A stretch of 64,000 nt of DNA from Sphingobacteriales bacterium. GTDB lineage: Bacteria > Bacteroidota > Bacteroidia > Chitinophagales > Chitinophagaceae. Under the pieces are notes generated by a model. The model was not told where the DNA came from, did not search any database, and saw only the letters and a list, made by a program, of their open reading frames with translations. Shown here piece by piece: positions 18,923-29,618 of the stretch. Location of the stretch: positions 1 through 64,000 of the forward strand of contig JACPOD010000023.1 of assembly GCA_016185185.1 (NCBI GenBank), given 5' to 3'. The translations under genes were made by a program, and so were the position numbers. How positions within the stretch are numbered: the stretch's first letter is position 1; each line of letters starts with the position of its first letter.

Positions 18923-20581
18923 ATGAAAAAATCATTACTTGCTTTTTTATCAGCCATTTTATTCTTTGTTTCCTGCACACAAAAAGAAACAGCCGATAAA
19001 ATTTACTTCAATGCTAAAATATGGACTGGTGATTCCGCTCAACCATTAGCAGAAGCGATGGCCATTAAAGAAAATAAAATTGTTTTTGTTGGGAAAGATT
19101 ATGCGGCATTAAAAGGAGATAAAACGGAAATGATTGATGTGGGTGGCAAAATGATTGTTCCAGGTTTCATTGATAATCATACACACTTTTTAACCGGTGG
19201 TTATAATCTCGCCAGTGTTAACTTAAGAACTGCTACAACAAAAGAAGAATTTATATCCATATTAAAAAACTATTGTCAGCAACATCCCGGCAACAATTGG
19301 ATACAAGGTGGTGACTGGGACCATGAAGCATGGGGCGGCGAATTACCCAATAAAAGCTGGATTGATTCTGTTACCGGTGACCATCCATTGTTTGTCAATC
19401 GCTATGATGGTCACATGGCATTTGCCAATAGCAAAGCATTAGCTGTTGCCAAGATTGATAAGAATACCGCTACTCCAGCAGGTGGTGTAATTGTAAAAGA
19501 TAAAAATGGTGAACCAACAGGAGTGATAAAAGATGAAGCCATGAATTTGGTGTTTAACATTGTTCCACCAGCTTCAGAAAAAGAACTGGATGAATATTTT
19601 CAAAGAGCACAGCAACATGCTTTTGAAAATGGCGTAACACAAATAAATGATGTAAACAGCTATGGCGGTTGGATTGATTTGGAAACATTTCGCCGTGCAC
19701 AAAAAAATAATCAACTGGATTTACGTGTGTACTCGCTGGTGGCTTTAAGCACCTGGCAAAAATTAGATTCATTTGTAAAGAAAAATGGCAGAGGGGATGA
19801 TATGCTCCGATGGGGTGGATTAAAAGGTTTTGTAGATGGTTCTTTAGGTTCCACTACTGCTTGGTTTTATCAACCCTATTTAGATGCCCCTAGCAGTAAT
19901 GGCTTTACGGTTACTGATACCAATGATTTGCGTAAATGGGTTTTGAGTGCAGACTCTGCCGGTTTACAGGTAGCTGTTCATGCTATCGGCGACCGGGCCA
20001 ATGATTTTATTTTAAATGTTTTTGAAGAAGCCGAAAAGAAAAATGGAAACAAGGACAGAAGATTCAGAGTAGAACATGCACAGCATGTAACACAAACTGC
20101 TTTTGCAAAATTTGCATCGCTTCATGTTATCCCATCTATGCAACCCTATCATGCCATTGATGATGGAAGATGGGCTGCCAAACGGTTGGATGATGCAAGA
20201 CTGAAAGGAACCTATGCTTTTAAAAGTATGTTAGATGCTGGCGCCACTTTAACCTTTGGTTCCGACTGGACAGTAGCCCCGTTAAAACCCATTAAAGGGA
20301 TTTATGCTGCTATAACAAGAAGGACATTGGATGATAAAAATCCCAATGGCTGGTATCCTGAACAAAAGATAACTGTTGAACAGGCATTGAAATGTTATAC
20401 CGTAAATAATGCTTATGCCGGTTTCTTGGAAAACAAAACAGGAAAACTAAAAGCAGGTATGCTGGCTGATTTTGTTGTGCTGAGCGATGACTTATTTTCT
20501 ATTCAGCCGGAAAAGATTTGGGGTGTGAAAGTATTGCGGACTGTGGTGGATGGGAAGGAAGTGTTTGTTAAGCACGATTGA
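18923..20581 (+). CDS. Amidohydrolase family protein (YtcJ-like), lipoprotein
   Basis: Lipobox FFVSCTQ; GKMIVPGFIDNHTHFLTGG, VAVHAIGDRAND, TFGSDWTVAPL. Confidence 0.92.
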   Translation: MKKSLLAFLSAILFFVSCTQKETADKIYFNAKIWTGDSAQPLAEAMAIKENKIVFVGKDYAALKGDKTEMIDVGGKMIVPGFIDNHTHFLTGGYNLASVNLRTATTKEEFISILKNYCQQHPGNNWIQGGDWDHEAWGGELPNKSWIDSVTGDHPLFVNRYDGHMAFANSKALAVAKIDKNTATPAGGVIVKDKNGEPTGVIKDEAMNLVFNIVPPASEKELDEYFQRAQQHAFENGVTQINDVNSYGGWIDLETFRRAQKNNQLDLRVYSLVALSTWQKLDSFVKKNGRGDDMLRWGGLKGFVDGSLGSTTAWFYQPYLDAPSSNGFTVTDTNDLRKWVLSADSAGLQVAVHAIGDRANDFILNVFEEAEKKNGNKDRRFRVEHAQHVTQTAFAKFASLHVIPSMQPYHAIDDGRWAAKRLDDARLKGTYAFKSMLDAGATLTFGSDWTVAPLKPIKGIYAAITRRTLDDKNPNGWYPEQKITVEQALKCYTVNNAYAGFLENKTGKLKAGMLADFVVLSDDLFSIQPEKIWGVKVLRTVVDGKEVFVKHD

Positions 20582-20614
20582 TATTGTTTCCCTGTACTTA
20601 AATACATTCATTAT

Positions 20615-20725
20615 TCCAAATATATCAATAGCCCGAAAGGCTTAAATATTAATAGCCACAGGTGCAACCTGTGGTTGCAAAAAACAATTCGTCAACCCCG
20701 AAGGGTGTTGAATTTTACTGCATTC
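20615..20725. repeat. Intergenic palindromic repeat cluster of a Bacteroidota dispersed type
   Basis: ccacaggtgcaacctgtgg perfect palindrome (8-bp arms), flanked by cccgaaaggcttaaatattaatag and caaccccgaagggtgttgaa. Confidence 0.6.
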
Positions 20726-20982
20726 ATATAACAGACCATCAAACAAATAAACAACTAAATATTATTTTTCTCCCTGCATATAAAAATTAAACCCTTCGGC
20801 TTTGCCTGATTTTATTTTGCCGAATTAGCAATATTTGGTAATACATTTAGAGAAATTTACAAACTATTGAGAATTGGAGGCGGTGTCTCCGGGAAAAGAT
20901 TAGTGACAGTTTAAATCAATTATTTTGATTCCTCTATAATGTTCGCAATTATATAAATTTTACCTTTACAAAAAGTTAGAAA

Positions 20983-21870
20983 ATGAAAGCGATAAAAGGC
21001 GGCAAACAAAAAGAAGATGAATTTGATAAAACAATGAAACAAATGGTTCAACTGTTTAAAAAAGTAAAGCCAAAAAATGCAGCAAATAAACCAGGTATAA
21101 AATATTCAAAACTCCTGCTGGATTTAATTGAACCATATCAGATTGACAAAGGTGATATAAACGAGTTAGAATACCTGCTTGATATGGGCATGTGTGCATG
21201 GAATATGGCTGTATATAAACAAATAAATGAAATGATGTATAACACCTACAGGCAGGCTATATTCGCCGAATTTAAAAATGACCGGGAATCAAAAGAGCTT
21301 GTTGAGAAAATGATTATTGATAAAGAAAATAAATTCGCACCATATGATGTGGTTATGGAAGATTTTGAAATTGTTTTTGGCAAAGATGATAAAGCAGCAA
21401 TTAATGTAATGTTTAAACCATATGAAGGGTTTATAGCAGAAACCATACAAAAAGGCCTTTTTGATGAATTGGATGATAACTTTTCTGAGTATGATGAAGA
21501 TGAAGATTTTGATTTTGATGTACCCGATTATGTTTTATCCACCCTTAACCGCAATGCTGTTTTTGTAAAACCAAAGCAACCTTATATTGACTGGATGAAA
21601 AAAATGTCTCCCGGCGATGAAGATATTGTGGTACCTGAATCAAATATTTATCTTATAAAAGAAACCATGACAGATAATGCAGCTAAAAACTATTTGAAAA
21701 AAAATTTCGATAAAATATTTTGCAGCGAATTGTGGGCCTGGCATACTGACGAAAATGACTGGCCCCAACCAAGGACATTTAAATTATTCAACGCCTGGTT
21801 TGATGCACAAATAAGCTGTATGGTTTACGATATGGAGAAAGGTAAACTGAAAAGGGATGATGAATTTTGA
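20983..21870 (+). CDS. Hypothetical protein (acidic, 295 aa)
   Basis: Long ORF with sensible codon usage; no family recognised. Confidence 0.75.
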   Translation: MKAIKGGKQKEDEFDKTMKQMVQLFKKVKPKNAANKPGIKYSKLLLDLIEPYQIDKGDINELEYLLDMGMCAWNMAVYKQINEMMYNTYRQAIFAEFKNDRESKELVEKMIIDKENKFAPYDVVMEDFEIVFGKDDKAAINVMFKPYEGFIAETIQKGLFDELDDNFSEYDEDEDFDFDVPDYVLSTLNRNAVFVKPKQPYIDWMKKMSPGDEDIVVPESNIYLIKETMTDNAAKNYLKKNFDKIFCSELWAWHTDENDWPQPRTFKLFNAWFDAQISCMVYDMEKGKLKRDDEF

Positions 21871-22062
21871 AGTAACAGGAACCCTATCTCCTGTATTTTT
21901 TCCCCGGCCTTTTTTAGTATGGTGAACTGAACTGTTGTAAATTTCTTTTGCCCGTTTATTGATTTTAAAAAATACCAGGTAAGGGAAAAAACAACTTTAG
22001 CTTCCCTGAATTTTCATTGCCCCTGTTTCCTATATACATAGTACCTGTGTTGGTAGCAGTTT

Positions 22063-22641
22063 TTATTTGCGTTGTCCGGCATTGTCAAACTTGAAGTGTT
22101 TCCAATTCAAACGCTCTTTTTCATTGTTCCCAATTATTAACAGATATTCAGTACTCGGGTTTTCAGCAAACGCTTGATTACTTTGTTTAATAATTCCCTT
22201 GAAGGTTTCGCTCAACATTATATTTTCCTTCTGCCATTGAGTTTTGTCGTTTGGATGCCAATTATAAATAACAAGAACTTTTAAAGGTGACCGAACCCAA
22301 ATTAGTTTTGTCATTTCTTGCCATGCACGACCCTGTTGGTTTTCGACCTCAATAATAACATCATACATTGGAGGATAAAAACCATCTATGTCAAGGTTGT
22401 AGTTTTCTAAATAAGAAAAGGCTATGTCAAATGAGCCATCTTCTGTCCTATATCTTAGTTTATTGTTCTTACTAAAAAAATAGTTGCCAATTGGCGAATT
22501 GGTAGAACTACTTTTTTTGCCTCCCAAAAACAAGTTTGTCCAATCATTGTCATTTGCATAAGCTTGTAACCAATTGGGGTTTTTATCTTCAAAATCAATA
22601 CTAAACTCGTTCCATATTTTAATGAAAGCATTAGCATCCAT
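22063..22641 (-). CDS. Hypothetical protein
   Basis: 192-aa ORF; YDVIIEVENQQGRAWQEMTKLIWVRSPLKVLVIYNW resembles a nuclease-like E-x-E(N)Q core but is unassigned. Confidence 0.65.
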   Translation of the reverse strand: MDANAFIKIWNEFSIDFEDKNPNWLQAYANDNDWTNLFLGGKKSSSTNSPIGNYFFSKNNKLRYRTEDGSFDIAFSYLENYNLDIDGFYPPMYDVIIEVENQQGRAWQEMTKLIWVRSPLKVLVIYNWHPNDKTQWQKENIMLSETFKGIIKQSNQAFAENPSTEYLLIIGNNEKERLNWKHFKFDNAGQRK

Positions 22642-22653
22642 TTTAATCTTTAA

Positions 22654-23264
22654 TTAAATTTTTATTAGTTCTTCGTTACTCTCAACTTTCTTAACTGCTT
22701 CGTGATATACTGGGTCGTTTGGGTTTTGTATATATCGCATACAACTTGCCAAACCCGAACAGAACAAATCAACCATTTCATTATCTGAAAATAAGTTTTC
22801 TAAGAACGGGCCAAACTTTACAGTGTAAACCCTACCTGAAATTAATAATGCTGCTGTAATACCAAAGGGTGCTAATGCTGCCAGATTTGCATTAGAGGCA
22901 TTTCGAATGTTGGCGCAGGCGGGACCGAGTAATTCATCTTTTTCTCTTTGTAAATAAGAGAGCGGATAATTTACCTGTTCTTTTAAGGTGTTATCACTAA
23001 TAGAGGATGCGTATGCAAATACTGCTGCAGCAATATCTGCAGCCTGCTGTGCTAATACGGCTTTACGCTGTGCTTTGTCCATTGTGATACCGGTGATTAC
23101 CTGTGTTTCCTGCTGGGGGGTACTGATGATGGAAGAGATGGTGGTGTTTAAGGCAGTGATTGCATTTTGAAAGGCGGGAACTGTTGCAACGATTGCCGGG
23201 TTATCGTTGCTGTGTTTTGCTACTGCCGGAACATATTAAGCCGGGCTTCGTTTTTACTGTTCAT
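22654..23264 (-). pseudogene. Hypothetical protein, N-terminal frameshift
   Basis: ATG at 23264 gives MNSKNEARLNMFRQ*; a +1 shift at CG|GCA gives ...FRAVAKHSNDNPAIVATVPAFQNAITALNTTISSIISTPQQETQVITGITMDKAQRKAVLAQQAADIAAAVFAYASSI, continuous with ORF 22654..23082. Confidence 0.65.
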
Positions 23265-23387
23265 AATTAAAGGTTTTTGAAAGGTTGCTAATAATATTGT
23301 TAGCATTTACAAGGTATAACACGGTATTGCCTTTATCCAATACCACAAAGTGGTAGTTTTTTTTAAAATTGTTGCAGAAAAAATGAC

Positions 23388-23640
23388 TACTGTTATTGTT
23401 GCATTCTTCATTGTTTTACTGACACTGACGATTGCTTTAGTGACAGTCTTTATTGTTTACTTATCAACTGTCATTGTTTCGCTTACACTTGTCATTGTTT
23501 CATGTGCTGTATTTATTATTTTAGTAACAGCATCTATTGTTTAGCTGACAGTTGTCATTGTTTTATTTATACTTGTCGTTGTTTAAGGATCAGCATTTAT
23601 TGTTTGAGTGACACAGGGCTTTGTTCTTATGTAGAAATTT
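23388..23640 (-). repeat. Degenerate tandem array with exact 21-bp period (about 11 units)
   Basis: yATTGTTT-like core starts at 23409, 23430, 23451, 23472, 23493, 23514, 23535, 23556, 23577, 23598 and 23619. Confidence 0.9.
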
Positions 23641-23751
23641 ATTTTGGATTGATTTTTAGTATTTTATAAACGAGATACACAGAATGGGGCAAATTACATT
23701 AATTGAAGTGATGGGCAGACTATTTGCAGATCAAAAAATGCCTGCTTTTGT

Positions 23752-24121
23752 ATGAAACAATTAAATTTATGGCTGAGTAAGTACTTTGATAAAAACGCTA
23801 CTATCCCTTTGGAATGAAGTGGTTGGGAAGGTGAGGTATAAGAATGGGGAAACCACCCCTGTTCTGAACAAGTTCAGAACTGTCCCCTCCTTGGGAAGGA
23901 GGGGAGCTTTTAGGTTTTTTGAATTGATTACTTCGCATGTGATGAGGCGTACGGTGATTACTCTTTTGCTTATGATGGGTATGCCGGAGTATATTGTACG
24001 AAAGATATCTGGTCATACGGCGCATAGTGAATCGTTTTTCCGGTATGTTAATTTTGCGGATTCGTATGTAACGGATGAGATTGATAAGGTGTATGGGAAG
24101 TTGAAGGAGTTGTATGGATAA
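23752..24121 (+). pseudogene. Tyrosine recombinase/integrase C-terminal remnant with 61-bp repeat inserted
   Basis: KQLNLWLSKYFDKNATIPLE then ITSHVMRRTVITLLLMMGMPEYIVRKISGHTAHSESFFRYVNFADSYVTDEIDKVYGKL (HxxR, GH, Y motifs); stops and repeat in between; N-terminus missing. Confidence 0.75.
23851..23911. repeat. 61-bp double-hairpin repeat, copy 1
   Basis: aaccacccctgttctgaacaagttcagaactgtcccctccttgggaaggaggggagctttt. Confidence 0.95.
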
Positions 24122-24180
24122 CCACCCCTGTTCTGAACAAGTTCAGAACTGTCCCCTCCTTGGGAAGGAGGGGAGCTTTT
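24120..24180. repeat. 61-bp double-hairpin repeat, copy 2
   Basis: Identical to copy 1. Confidence 0.95.
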
Positions 24181-24354
24181 TTTGATGAATAGAATTATTG
24201 AACGTACAAGAGCTTGCGAGGCAAGAGGTGATGCTACAAAGAACTGAACGCTGGTATTATTGTTTTGCTTCGCTGCATAAATTCGGCGGATTGCCACGTC
24301 GTCGTACCTCCTCCTCGCAATGACGCCTTGATGGTGCTGGGGAATGACGGGAAC

Positions 24355-24415
24355 AACCACCCCTGTTCTGAACAAGTTCAGAACTGTCCCCTCCTTGGGA
24401 AGGAGGGGAGCTTTT
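24355..24415. repeat. 61-bp double-hairpin repeat, copy 3
   Basis: Identical to copy 1. Confidence 0.95.
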
Positions 24416-24467
24416 TGAAGGGTTTGATATTATTTCCCTAAATTCATTGACTTAAATTATATGCTGT

Positions 24468-27400
24468 ATGAGAAAACTTTTCTTCCTGTTGCCATTACTG
24501 ATGGCGTTTGTTATTTCTTATTCTCAAAAAAATAAAAAGACGGAAACGAAGGCTGAAGCGAAGATGAATTATGATTCGGTTTTTCAGTCGCTGAAGTGGA
24601 GGAATATCGGGCCATTTCGCGGGGGAAGAGCGAATACGATTTGTGGTGTTCCGGGGAATGACCAGTTGTTTTATGTGGGATATACCGGTGGTGGTGTGTG
24701 GCGTACGGATGATGGTGGTATTAACTGGAAGAACATAAGTGATGGTTCATTTAAAGTGGGCAGCATTGGTGATATAGCTGTTTGTGAGAGTGACCCGAAT
24801 GTGGTGTATGTGGGTACGGGTGAACATGCGGTGCGGGGAGTGATGACAAGCTATGGAGATGGTGTATATAAATCAACCGACGGTGGAAAAACATGGAAGA
24901 ATATTGGGTTGCAAAATTCAAGACATATAAGTGATGTGGCAGTACACCCAAATAACCCCGATATTGTATATGTGGCTGCGCAGGGAACAGTGCATGGACC
25001 CAATAGCGAAAGAGGTGTATATAAATCAACGGATGGGGGAAGTACCTGGCGTAAAGTGTTATTTGTAAATGACAGTACGGGTGTAAGCAGTTTAAGTATG
25101 GACATGCAAAACCCACGCATATTGTATGCTGCTACCTGGCAGCATCAGCGATTGCCGTGGAAAGTGGTAAGTGGCGGCAGGGGCTGTGGCATATGGAAGA
25201 GTGTGGATGCGGGTGAGACATGGACAAAAATTATTGACGGTCTTCCGGAGGAAATGGGAAAGATTGGTGTGAGTGTATCCCGTGCAAACCCCAACCGGGT
25301 ATTTGCTATTGTGGAAGCAGAAAAATCAAAAGCAGGTTTATACAGAAGTGATAATGGTGGTAAGAACTGGAACCTGATGAGTAATAATCAACTCATCACC
25401 AGCCGCAGCTGGTATTATATGAAAGTGTACGCTGACCCTAAAGATGAAAACTTAGTATATGTGTTAAATGCACCGATGACGAAAAGTATTGATGGAGGGA
25501 AAACCTTTTCCCCGGTACGTATTGGTCATGGGGATACACACGATCTTTGGATCAATCCAAATTACAACGGTATTATGGCATTGGCCGATGATGGTGGCGG
25601 TTCTGTAACGTATAACAATGCACAAAGCTGGAGTACTTTGAACAATCAGCCTACAGCCCAGTTTTACCGTGTGAATGTTGACAATCGTTTTCCTTATTGG
25701 GTGTATGGAGGTCAGCAGGATAATACATCAGTAATGACGGCCAGCCGGAATAATTCTTTTGGATTGACAGAAAGAGACTGGATGTTTGGTCCCGGTTGTG
25801 AAAGTGCATGGATTGCTTTTGACCCCAATAATCCTGTTGCGTATTATGGTGGTTGTTACCAGGGTTATATTGAAGTGATGGATGCAGCAACCAAATCAAC
25901 CAAAGATATTCAGGCATATCCATCTGTAAATCTTGCAGTGGAGCCAAAGAAAATGAAATACCGGTTTAACTGGAATGCGCCTATTGTGGCTTCACCACAT
26001 GATCCGAATACTATTTATCATGGAGGTAATGTGTTGCTTAAAACAATCAACGGAGGATTAAGCTGGGAAGCGATCAGTGCGGATTTAACACGTAACGACA
26101 GCACCAAACAAGAACAAGGTGGGGGACCCATTACAAATGAAGGTGCTGGTGGTGAAAATTATAATACGATCTATTATGTGATTGAATCATCTTTAGAGAA
26201 AGGAGTGATATGGACCGGCAGTGATTGCGGACTGGTGCATGTAACGATGAATGGCGGACAGAGCTGGAGCAATGTTACCCCTGCAGGATTACAGGAATGT
26301 TTGATACAATCCATCGAACTATCTCCGAACGATAGAGCCACCGCCTATATCTCTGCTACACGATATAAGTTCAACGATTACGCTTCTTATACTTTTAAAA
26401 CAACAGACTATGGTAAAACATGGACGAAGATCACTAATGGTGTGGATACAGATGATTTTATAAAAGTGATAAGAGAAGATAAAAAAGTAAAAGACTTATT
26501 GTATGCGGGAAGTGAAAGAGGTTTTTATATTTCATACAACGGTGGTCAAAGCTGGAATAAACTACAGCTGAATCTGCCCGTTGTGCCGGTTACGGATTTA
26601 ATGATCCATGATAATGATTTAGTAGCAGCAACTGCTGGTCGTGCCTTTTGGATATTGGATGATTTGGGTGCACTGCAGCAATCCAAAGGAATGATGAATG
26701 ATAAGGTAAAATTATTTTCACCTAAAGTATCTTATCATTACAGTGGAAGTTCGTTTGGCAGTGATAATGATGGTGCTTTTGGTAAAAATCCATTACAAGG
26801 GGTGATACTGGACTATTATTTGCCTGAAAAGGCAGATACTAATTTGCTGAAACTGGAAATAATAAATGCATCAGGTAAAATTGTAAAAACATTTACCAAT
26901 AAAAAAGATGACAACTATAAGCCATACCCCGGTGGACCCGCACCTGCTACATTGATTCCCGCCCAAAAAGGATTAAATCGTTTTGCATGGGATCTGAACG
27001 GAGAAGATATTACACCGGATGTGCCGGGAGCATATGTGATGGGAGGGTATGGTGGTTATGCTGTAGCACCGGGTAATTACACCGTTCGATTAAATTATAA
27101 GGGTTATAGCAGTGAGACTAACGCAACTGTTTTACAGGATCCGGCATTAAAAGTTAGTGCTGCGGACTGGAATGAACAACAGCAGTTCTTAAGCAGAATT
27201 ACTACGAATGTTTCTGCTATCCACACCTCCATAAATGAAATGCGTAAAGTGAAAAAGCAGATAGAAGCGTATAATGAATTAATGAAGGATGCAACCGATA
27301 ATAAAGACTTAATAGAGAAAGGAAAAGAGTTGATTAAGAAAATAACTGCCTGGGAAAGTAATCTGATTGAGACAAGACAAAAAAATTTCCAGGATGTAAT

Positions 27401-27617
27401 CAACTTCCCCAGTAAGCTGAATGTAGAATTTATTAATTTAAAAGGACTGGCTGATACACATGACCCAAGAATCACAAAAGGATTAAAAGACCGACTGAAT
27501 GATTTGGAGAAAGAATGGAGTGGTTATAAAGCAGTTTACGAAAATGAATTAAAGAAAGCAGTGGAAGCATATAATAATTTGTTTAAGAGTAAAAATATAC
27601 CGGCAATCATACAGTAG
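24468..27617 (+). CDS. VPS10/sortilin-like BNR-repeat (beta-propeller) secreted protein
   Basis: Repeated Asp-box motifs ([44 protein letters not shown]), signal peptide. Confidence 0.88.
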   Translation: MRKLFFLLPLLMAFVISYSQKNKKTETKAEAKMNYDSVFQSLKWRNIGPFRGGRANTICGVPGNDQLFYVGYTGGGVWRTDDGGINWKNISDGSFKVGSIGDIAVCESDPNVVYVGTGEHAVRGVMTSYGDGVYKSTDGGKTWKNIGLQNSRHISDVAVHPNNPDIVYVAAQGTVHGPNSERGVYKSTDGGSTWRKVLFVNDSTGVSSLSMDMQNPRILYAATWQHQRLPWKVVSGGRGCGIWKSVDAGETWTKIIDGLPEEMGKIGVSVSRANPNRVFAIVEAEKSKAGLYRSDNGGKNWNLMSNNQLITSRSWYYMKVYADPKDENLVYVLNAPMTKSIDGGKTFSPVRIGHGDTHDLWINPNYNGIMALADDGGGSVTYNNAQSWSTLNNQPTAQFYRVNVDNRFPYWVYGGQQDNTSVMTASRNNSFGLTERDWMFGPGCESAWIAFDPNNPVAYYGGCYQGYIEVMDAATKSTKDIQAYPSVNLAVEPKKMKYRFNWNAPIVASPHDPNTIYHGGNVLLKTINGGLSWEAISADLTRNDSTKQEQGGGPITNEGAGGENYNTIYYVIESSLEKGVIWTGSDCGLVHVTMNGGQSWSNVTPAGLQECLIQSIELSPNDRATAYISATRYKFNDYASYTFKTTDYGKTWTKITNGVDTDDFIKVIREDKKVKDLLYAGSERGFYISYNGGQSWNKLQLNLPVVPVTDLMIHDNDLVAATAGRAFWILDDLGALQQSKGMMNDKVKLFSPKVSYHYSGSSFGSDNDGAFGKNPLQGVILDYYLPEKADTNLLKLEIINASGKIVKTFTNKKDDNYKPYPGGPAPATLIPAQKGLNRFAWDLNGEDITPDVPGAYVMGGYGGYAVAPGNYTVRLNYKGYSSETNATVLQDPALKVSAADWNEQQQFLSRITTNVSAIHTSINEMRKVKKQIEAYNELMKDATDNKDLIEKGKELIKKITAWESNLIETRQKNFQDVINFPSKLNVEFINLKGLADTHDPRITKGLKDRLNDLEKEWSGYKAVYENELKKAVEAYNNLFKSKNIPAIIQ

Positions 27618-27637
27618 TTGCCGATAGATATACTCAG

Positions 27638-28486
27638 ATGCCTGAAAGAAAAATTGCTTTGGTAGTTAACCCGCTTGCCGGTAAGGGTAAGGCAAACCAA
27701 ATTGCCAGTTTGCTTGCCGGTAAGCTATATCATCATGCAATAGAATACAAACTATTTAACGAAACCTGGCCGGATCATTTTGATGAATATACTGATGTAT
27801 GGATCGTTGGCGGTGACGGAACGATTAACTATTTCGTCAATAAATACCCGGATATAAAAATCCCCCTGGCATTATTTAAAGGAGGAACAGGAGATGATTT
27901 TGCCTGTGCTTTATATAGTGATGCTGACTGGAAACAGCAAATGGATATTGTATTAAAGGCTGAAGCAAAATGGATAGATGCAGGCGTTTGTAATGGCAAA
28001 CTATTTTTAGTAGGGGTGGGCATTGGTTTTGAAGGAGAGATTTTAAAATCAATGAAGACTATTCGTTTAATTGGCGGACACCTGGGATATTACTTTGTAG
28101 TATTGAAAAAAATATTCAGCTTTAAAGAACACAAGTTTAAAATTTATAGTGAAAAGCTGATTGCAGAGGAAAGACTATTACTGGTAGAAGTAAATAATAC
28201 TGCACGAACCGGAGGGGGTTTTACTATCTCACCAAAATCTCTTATTAATGATGGCTTACTGGATTTAGTGATTGCTAAACCACTTTCTATCCTTCAGCGT
28301 TTAAAATATCTGCCTGTTATTGAAAAAGGAAAACATCTGTCCCTTTCTTTCATACAACATAGAACAGGATCACATTTTACTATTGAATGTGAACAACAAC
28401 TCCCTGCTCACCTTGATGGAGAACTGATTATGTCCCAAAAATTTGAATTTACAATTCTCCCGGGAAAGTTTTCTTTTTTGTATTAA
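27638..28486 (+). CDS. Diacylglycerol/lipid kinase family protein
   Basis: VVNPLAGKGKA, DVWIVGGDGTINYFVN, PLALFKGGTGDDFACAL. Confidence 0.92.
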   Translation: MPERKIALVVNPLAGKGKANQIASLLAGKLYHHAIEYKLFNETWPDHFDEYTDVWIVGGDGTINYFVNKYPDIKIPLALFKGGTGDDFACALYSDADWKQQMDIVLKAEAKWIDAGVCNGKLFLVGVGIGFEGEILKSMKTIRLIGGHLGYYFVVLKKIFSFKEHKFKIYSEKLIAEERLLLVEVNNTARTGGGFTISPKSLINDGLLDLVIAKPLSILQRLKYLPVIEKGKHLSLSFIQHRTGSHFTIECEQQLPAHLDGELIMSQKFEFTILPGKFSFLY

Positions 28487-28578
28487 TGGGCACTTTCAAA
28501 ATATTAACAGACAAGCTGCTTATTTAAGACTACCTTCCGGTGTTTCCGGTAATATAACCGGTACATAAAACAAACAAT

Positions 28579-28983
28579 ATGTCAAATATTACACAGGTAG
28601 TGAATGTAGATAAGAATCTTAAAATTTTAAAAAAAGGGGTACATGCATCTGATATTGATCAGTTACTCAGCAGCACCGGTCCGTTTACTTTTTTTGCCCC
28701 CACTGATATAGCTTTTGAAAAACTGGCAAAAGGGATGATGGATAATTTGCTGGAGCCACAAAACAGGGTTAAACTAACCGATTTAATGAACAATCATATT
28801 GTAAACGGTAAGATTACTTATGCTGAATTAAAGGACGGAGATACTTTGACAACTGTAAATGGTAAAGTATTAGTAGTGAATGTTAAAAACGGCTCAGTAA
28901 GTATTGGCGATATAACGGTGTTGCCCCGTGAAGCTAAAATAAGAAATGGCATCATGCATTTAACAGATACAGTTATACAATAA
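28579..28983 (+). CDS. Fasciclin domain protein
   Basis: LLSSTGPFTFFAPTDIAFEKLAKG, NHIVNGKITYAEL, NGIMHLTDTVI. Confidence 0.93.
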   Translation: MSNITQVVNVDKNLKILKKGVHASDIDQLLSSTGPFTFFAPTDIAFEKLAKGMMDNLLEPQNRVKLTDLMNNHIVNGKITYAELKDGDTLTTVNGKVLVVNVKNGSVSIGDITVLPREAKIRNGIMHLTDTVIQ

Positions 28984-29002
28984 ATTCATTTGTAAAATAA
29001 GT

Positions 29003-29036
29003 TAAACCATCCTTTTAGTAAAAGGATGGTTTTTTG
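29003..29036 (+). terminator. Intrinsic terminator
   Basis: aaaccatccttttagtaaaaggatggttttttg. Confidence 0.85.
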
Positions 29037-29104
29037 TTTTCCTGATTTTCAAAACGGGCATAAAAAATTAATATACAGGTATAATTATATCTGTGTCGAT
29101 GACA

Positions 29105-29512
29105 CTAGTCGCTATTTTCCAAATGGAAATGCTGGTGATGTGCGCCTGCAGCAATATGCAATGCAAAACCAACAATGGCTGTGTCTTTTAAAATATTTAT
29201 CCATGCTACCAGCCGCATTTCTTCGGAACCGGCATTAAACGCATTTGGTACGTGAATGGTTAAAATAAAAAACACCAGCCAGAAGGCAAGCAGGTAGCTG
29301 GTAAATTTTACATACTGGTTGGTTATAAATGATATGCCTGTAAGTATAAAACAGGCACCAACAATATATGCCCATGTAATACCAACCGGTAAAAACGAAG
29401 GAACATAAACCAGCAGATCATGCGGATACTTAAAATGAAATAGTCCAAATACTATCAATACAATAGCCAGGAGATAAATGGCAATCCTTGATATTATGTG
29501 ATATTGTTTCAT
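29105..29512 (-). CDS. DoxX-like membrane protein
   Basis: Four hydrophobic segments; IVLIVFGLFHFKYPHDLLVYVPSFLPVG. Confidence 0.7.
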   Translation of the reverse strand: MKQYHIISRIAIYLLAIVLIVFGLFHFKYPHDLLVYVPSFLPVGITWAYIVGACFILTGISFITNQYVKFTSYLLAFWLVFFILTIHVPNAFNAGSEEMRLVAWINILKDTAIVGFALHIAAGAHHQHFHLENSD

Positions 29513-29618
29513 AAAATGAATTTTGTGTAAAAGTTAGGGCTATAAAAAAAAGGAAATACTGATTTCGCTCATGAAAACAATTCCAAACAGATGATATTCC
29601 TTAAGTACCCTGTTTAGT

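Noticed and set aside
23350-23544. 64-aa hydrophobic + strand ORF (MVVFFKIVAEKMTTVIVAFFIVLLTL...)
   Set aside because: Its hydrophobicity follows from being antisense to the Thr/Lys/Glu-rich heptad array; better explained by the 21-bp repeats.
23388-24415. Repeats as a possible CRISPR array
   Set aside because: The 21-bp array has no spacers and diverged units; the 61-bp copies are too few and irregularly spaced (269 and 235 bp), and no cas genes are present.
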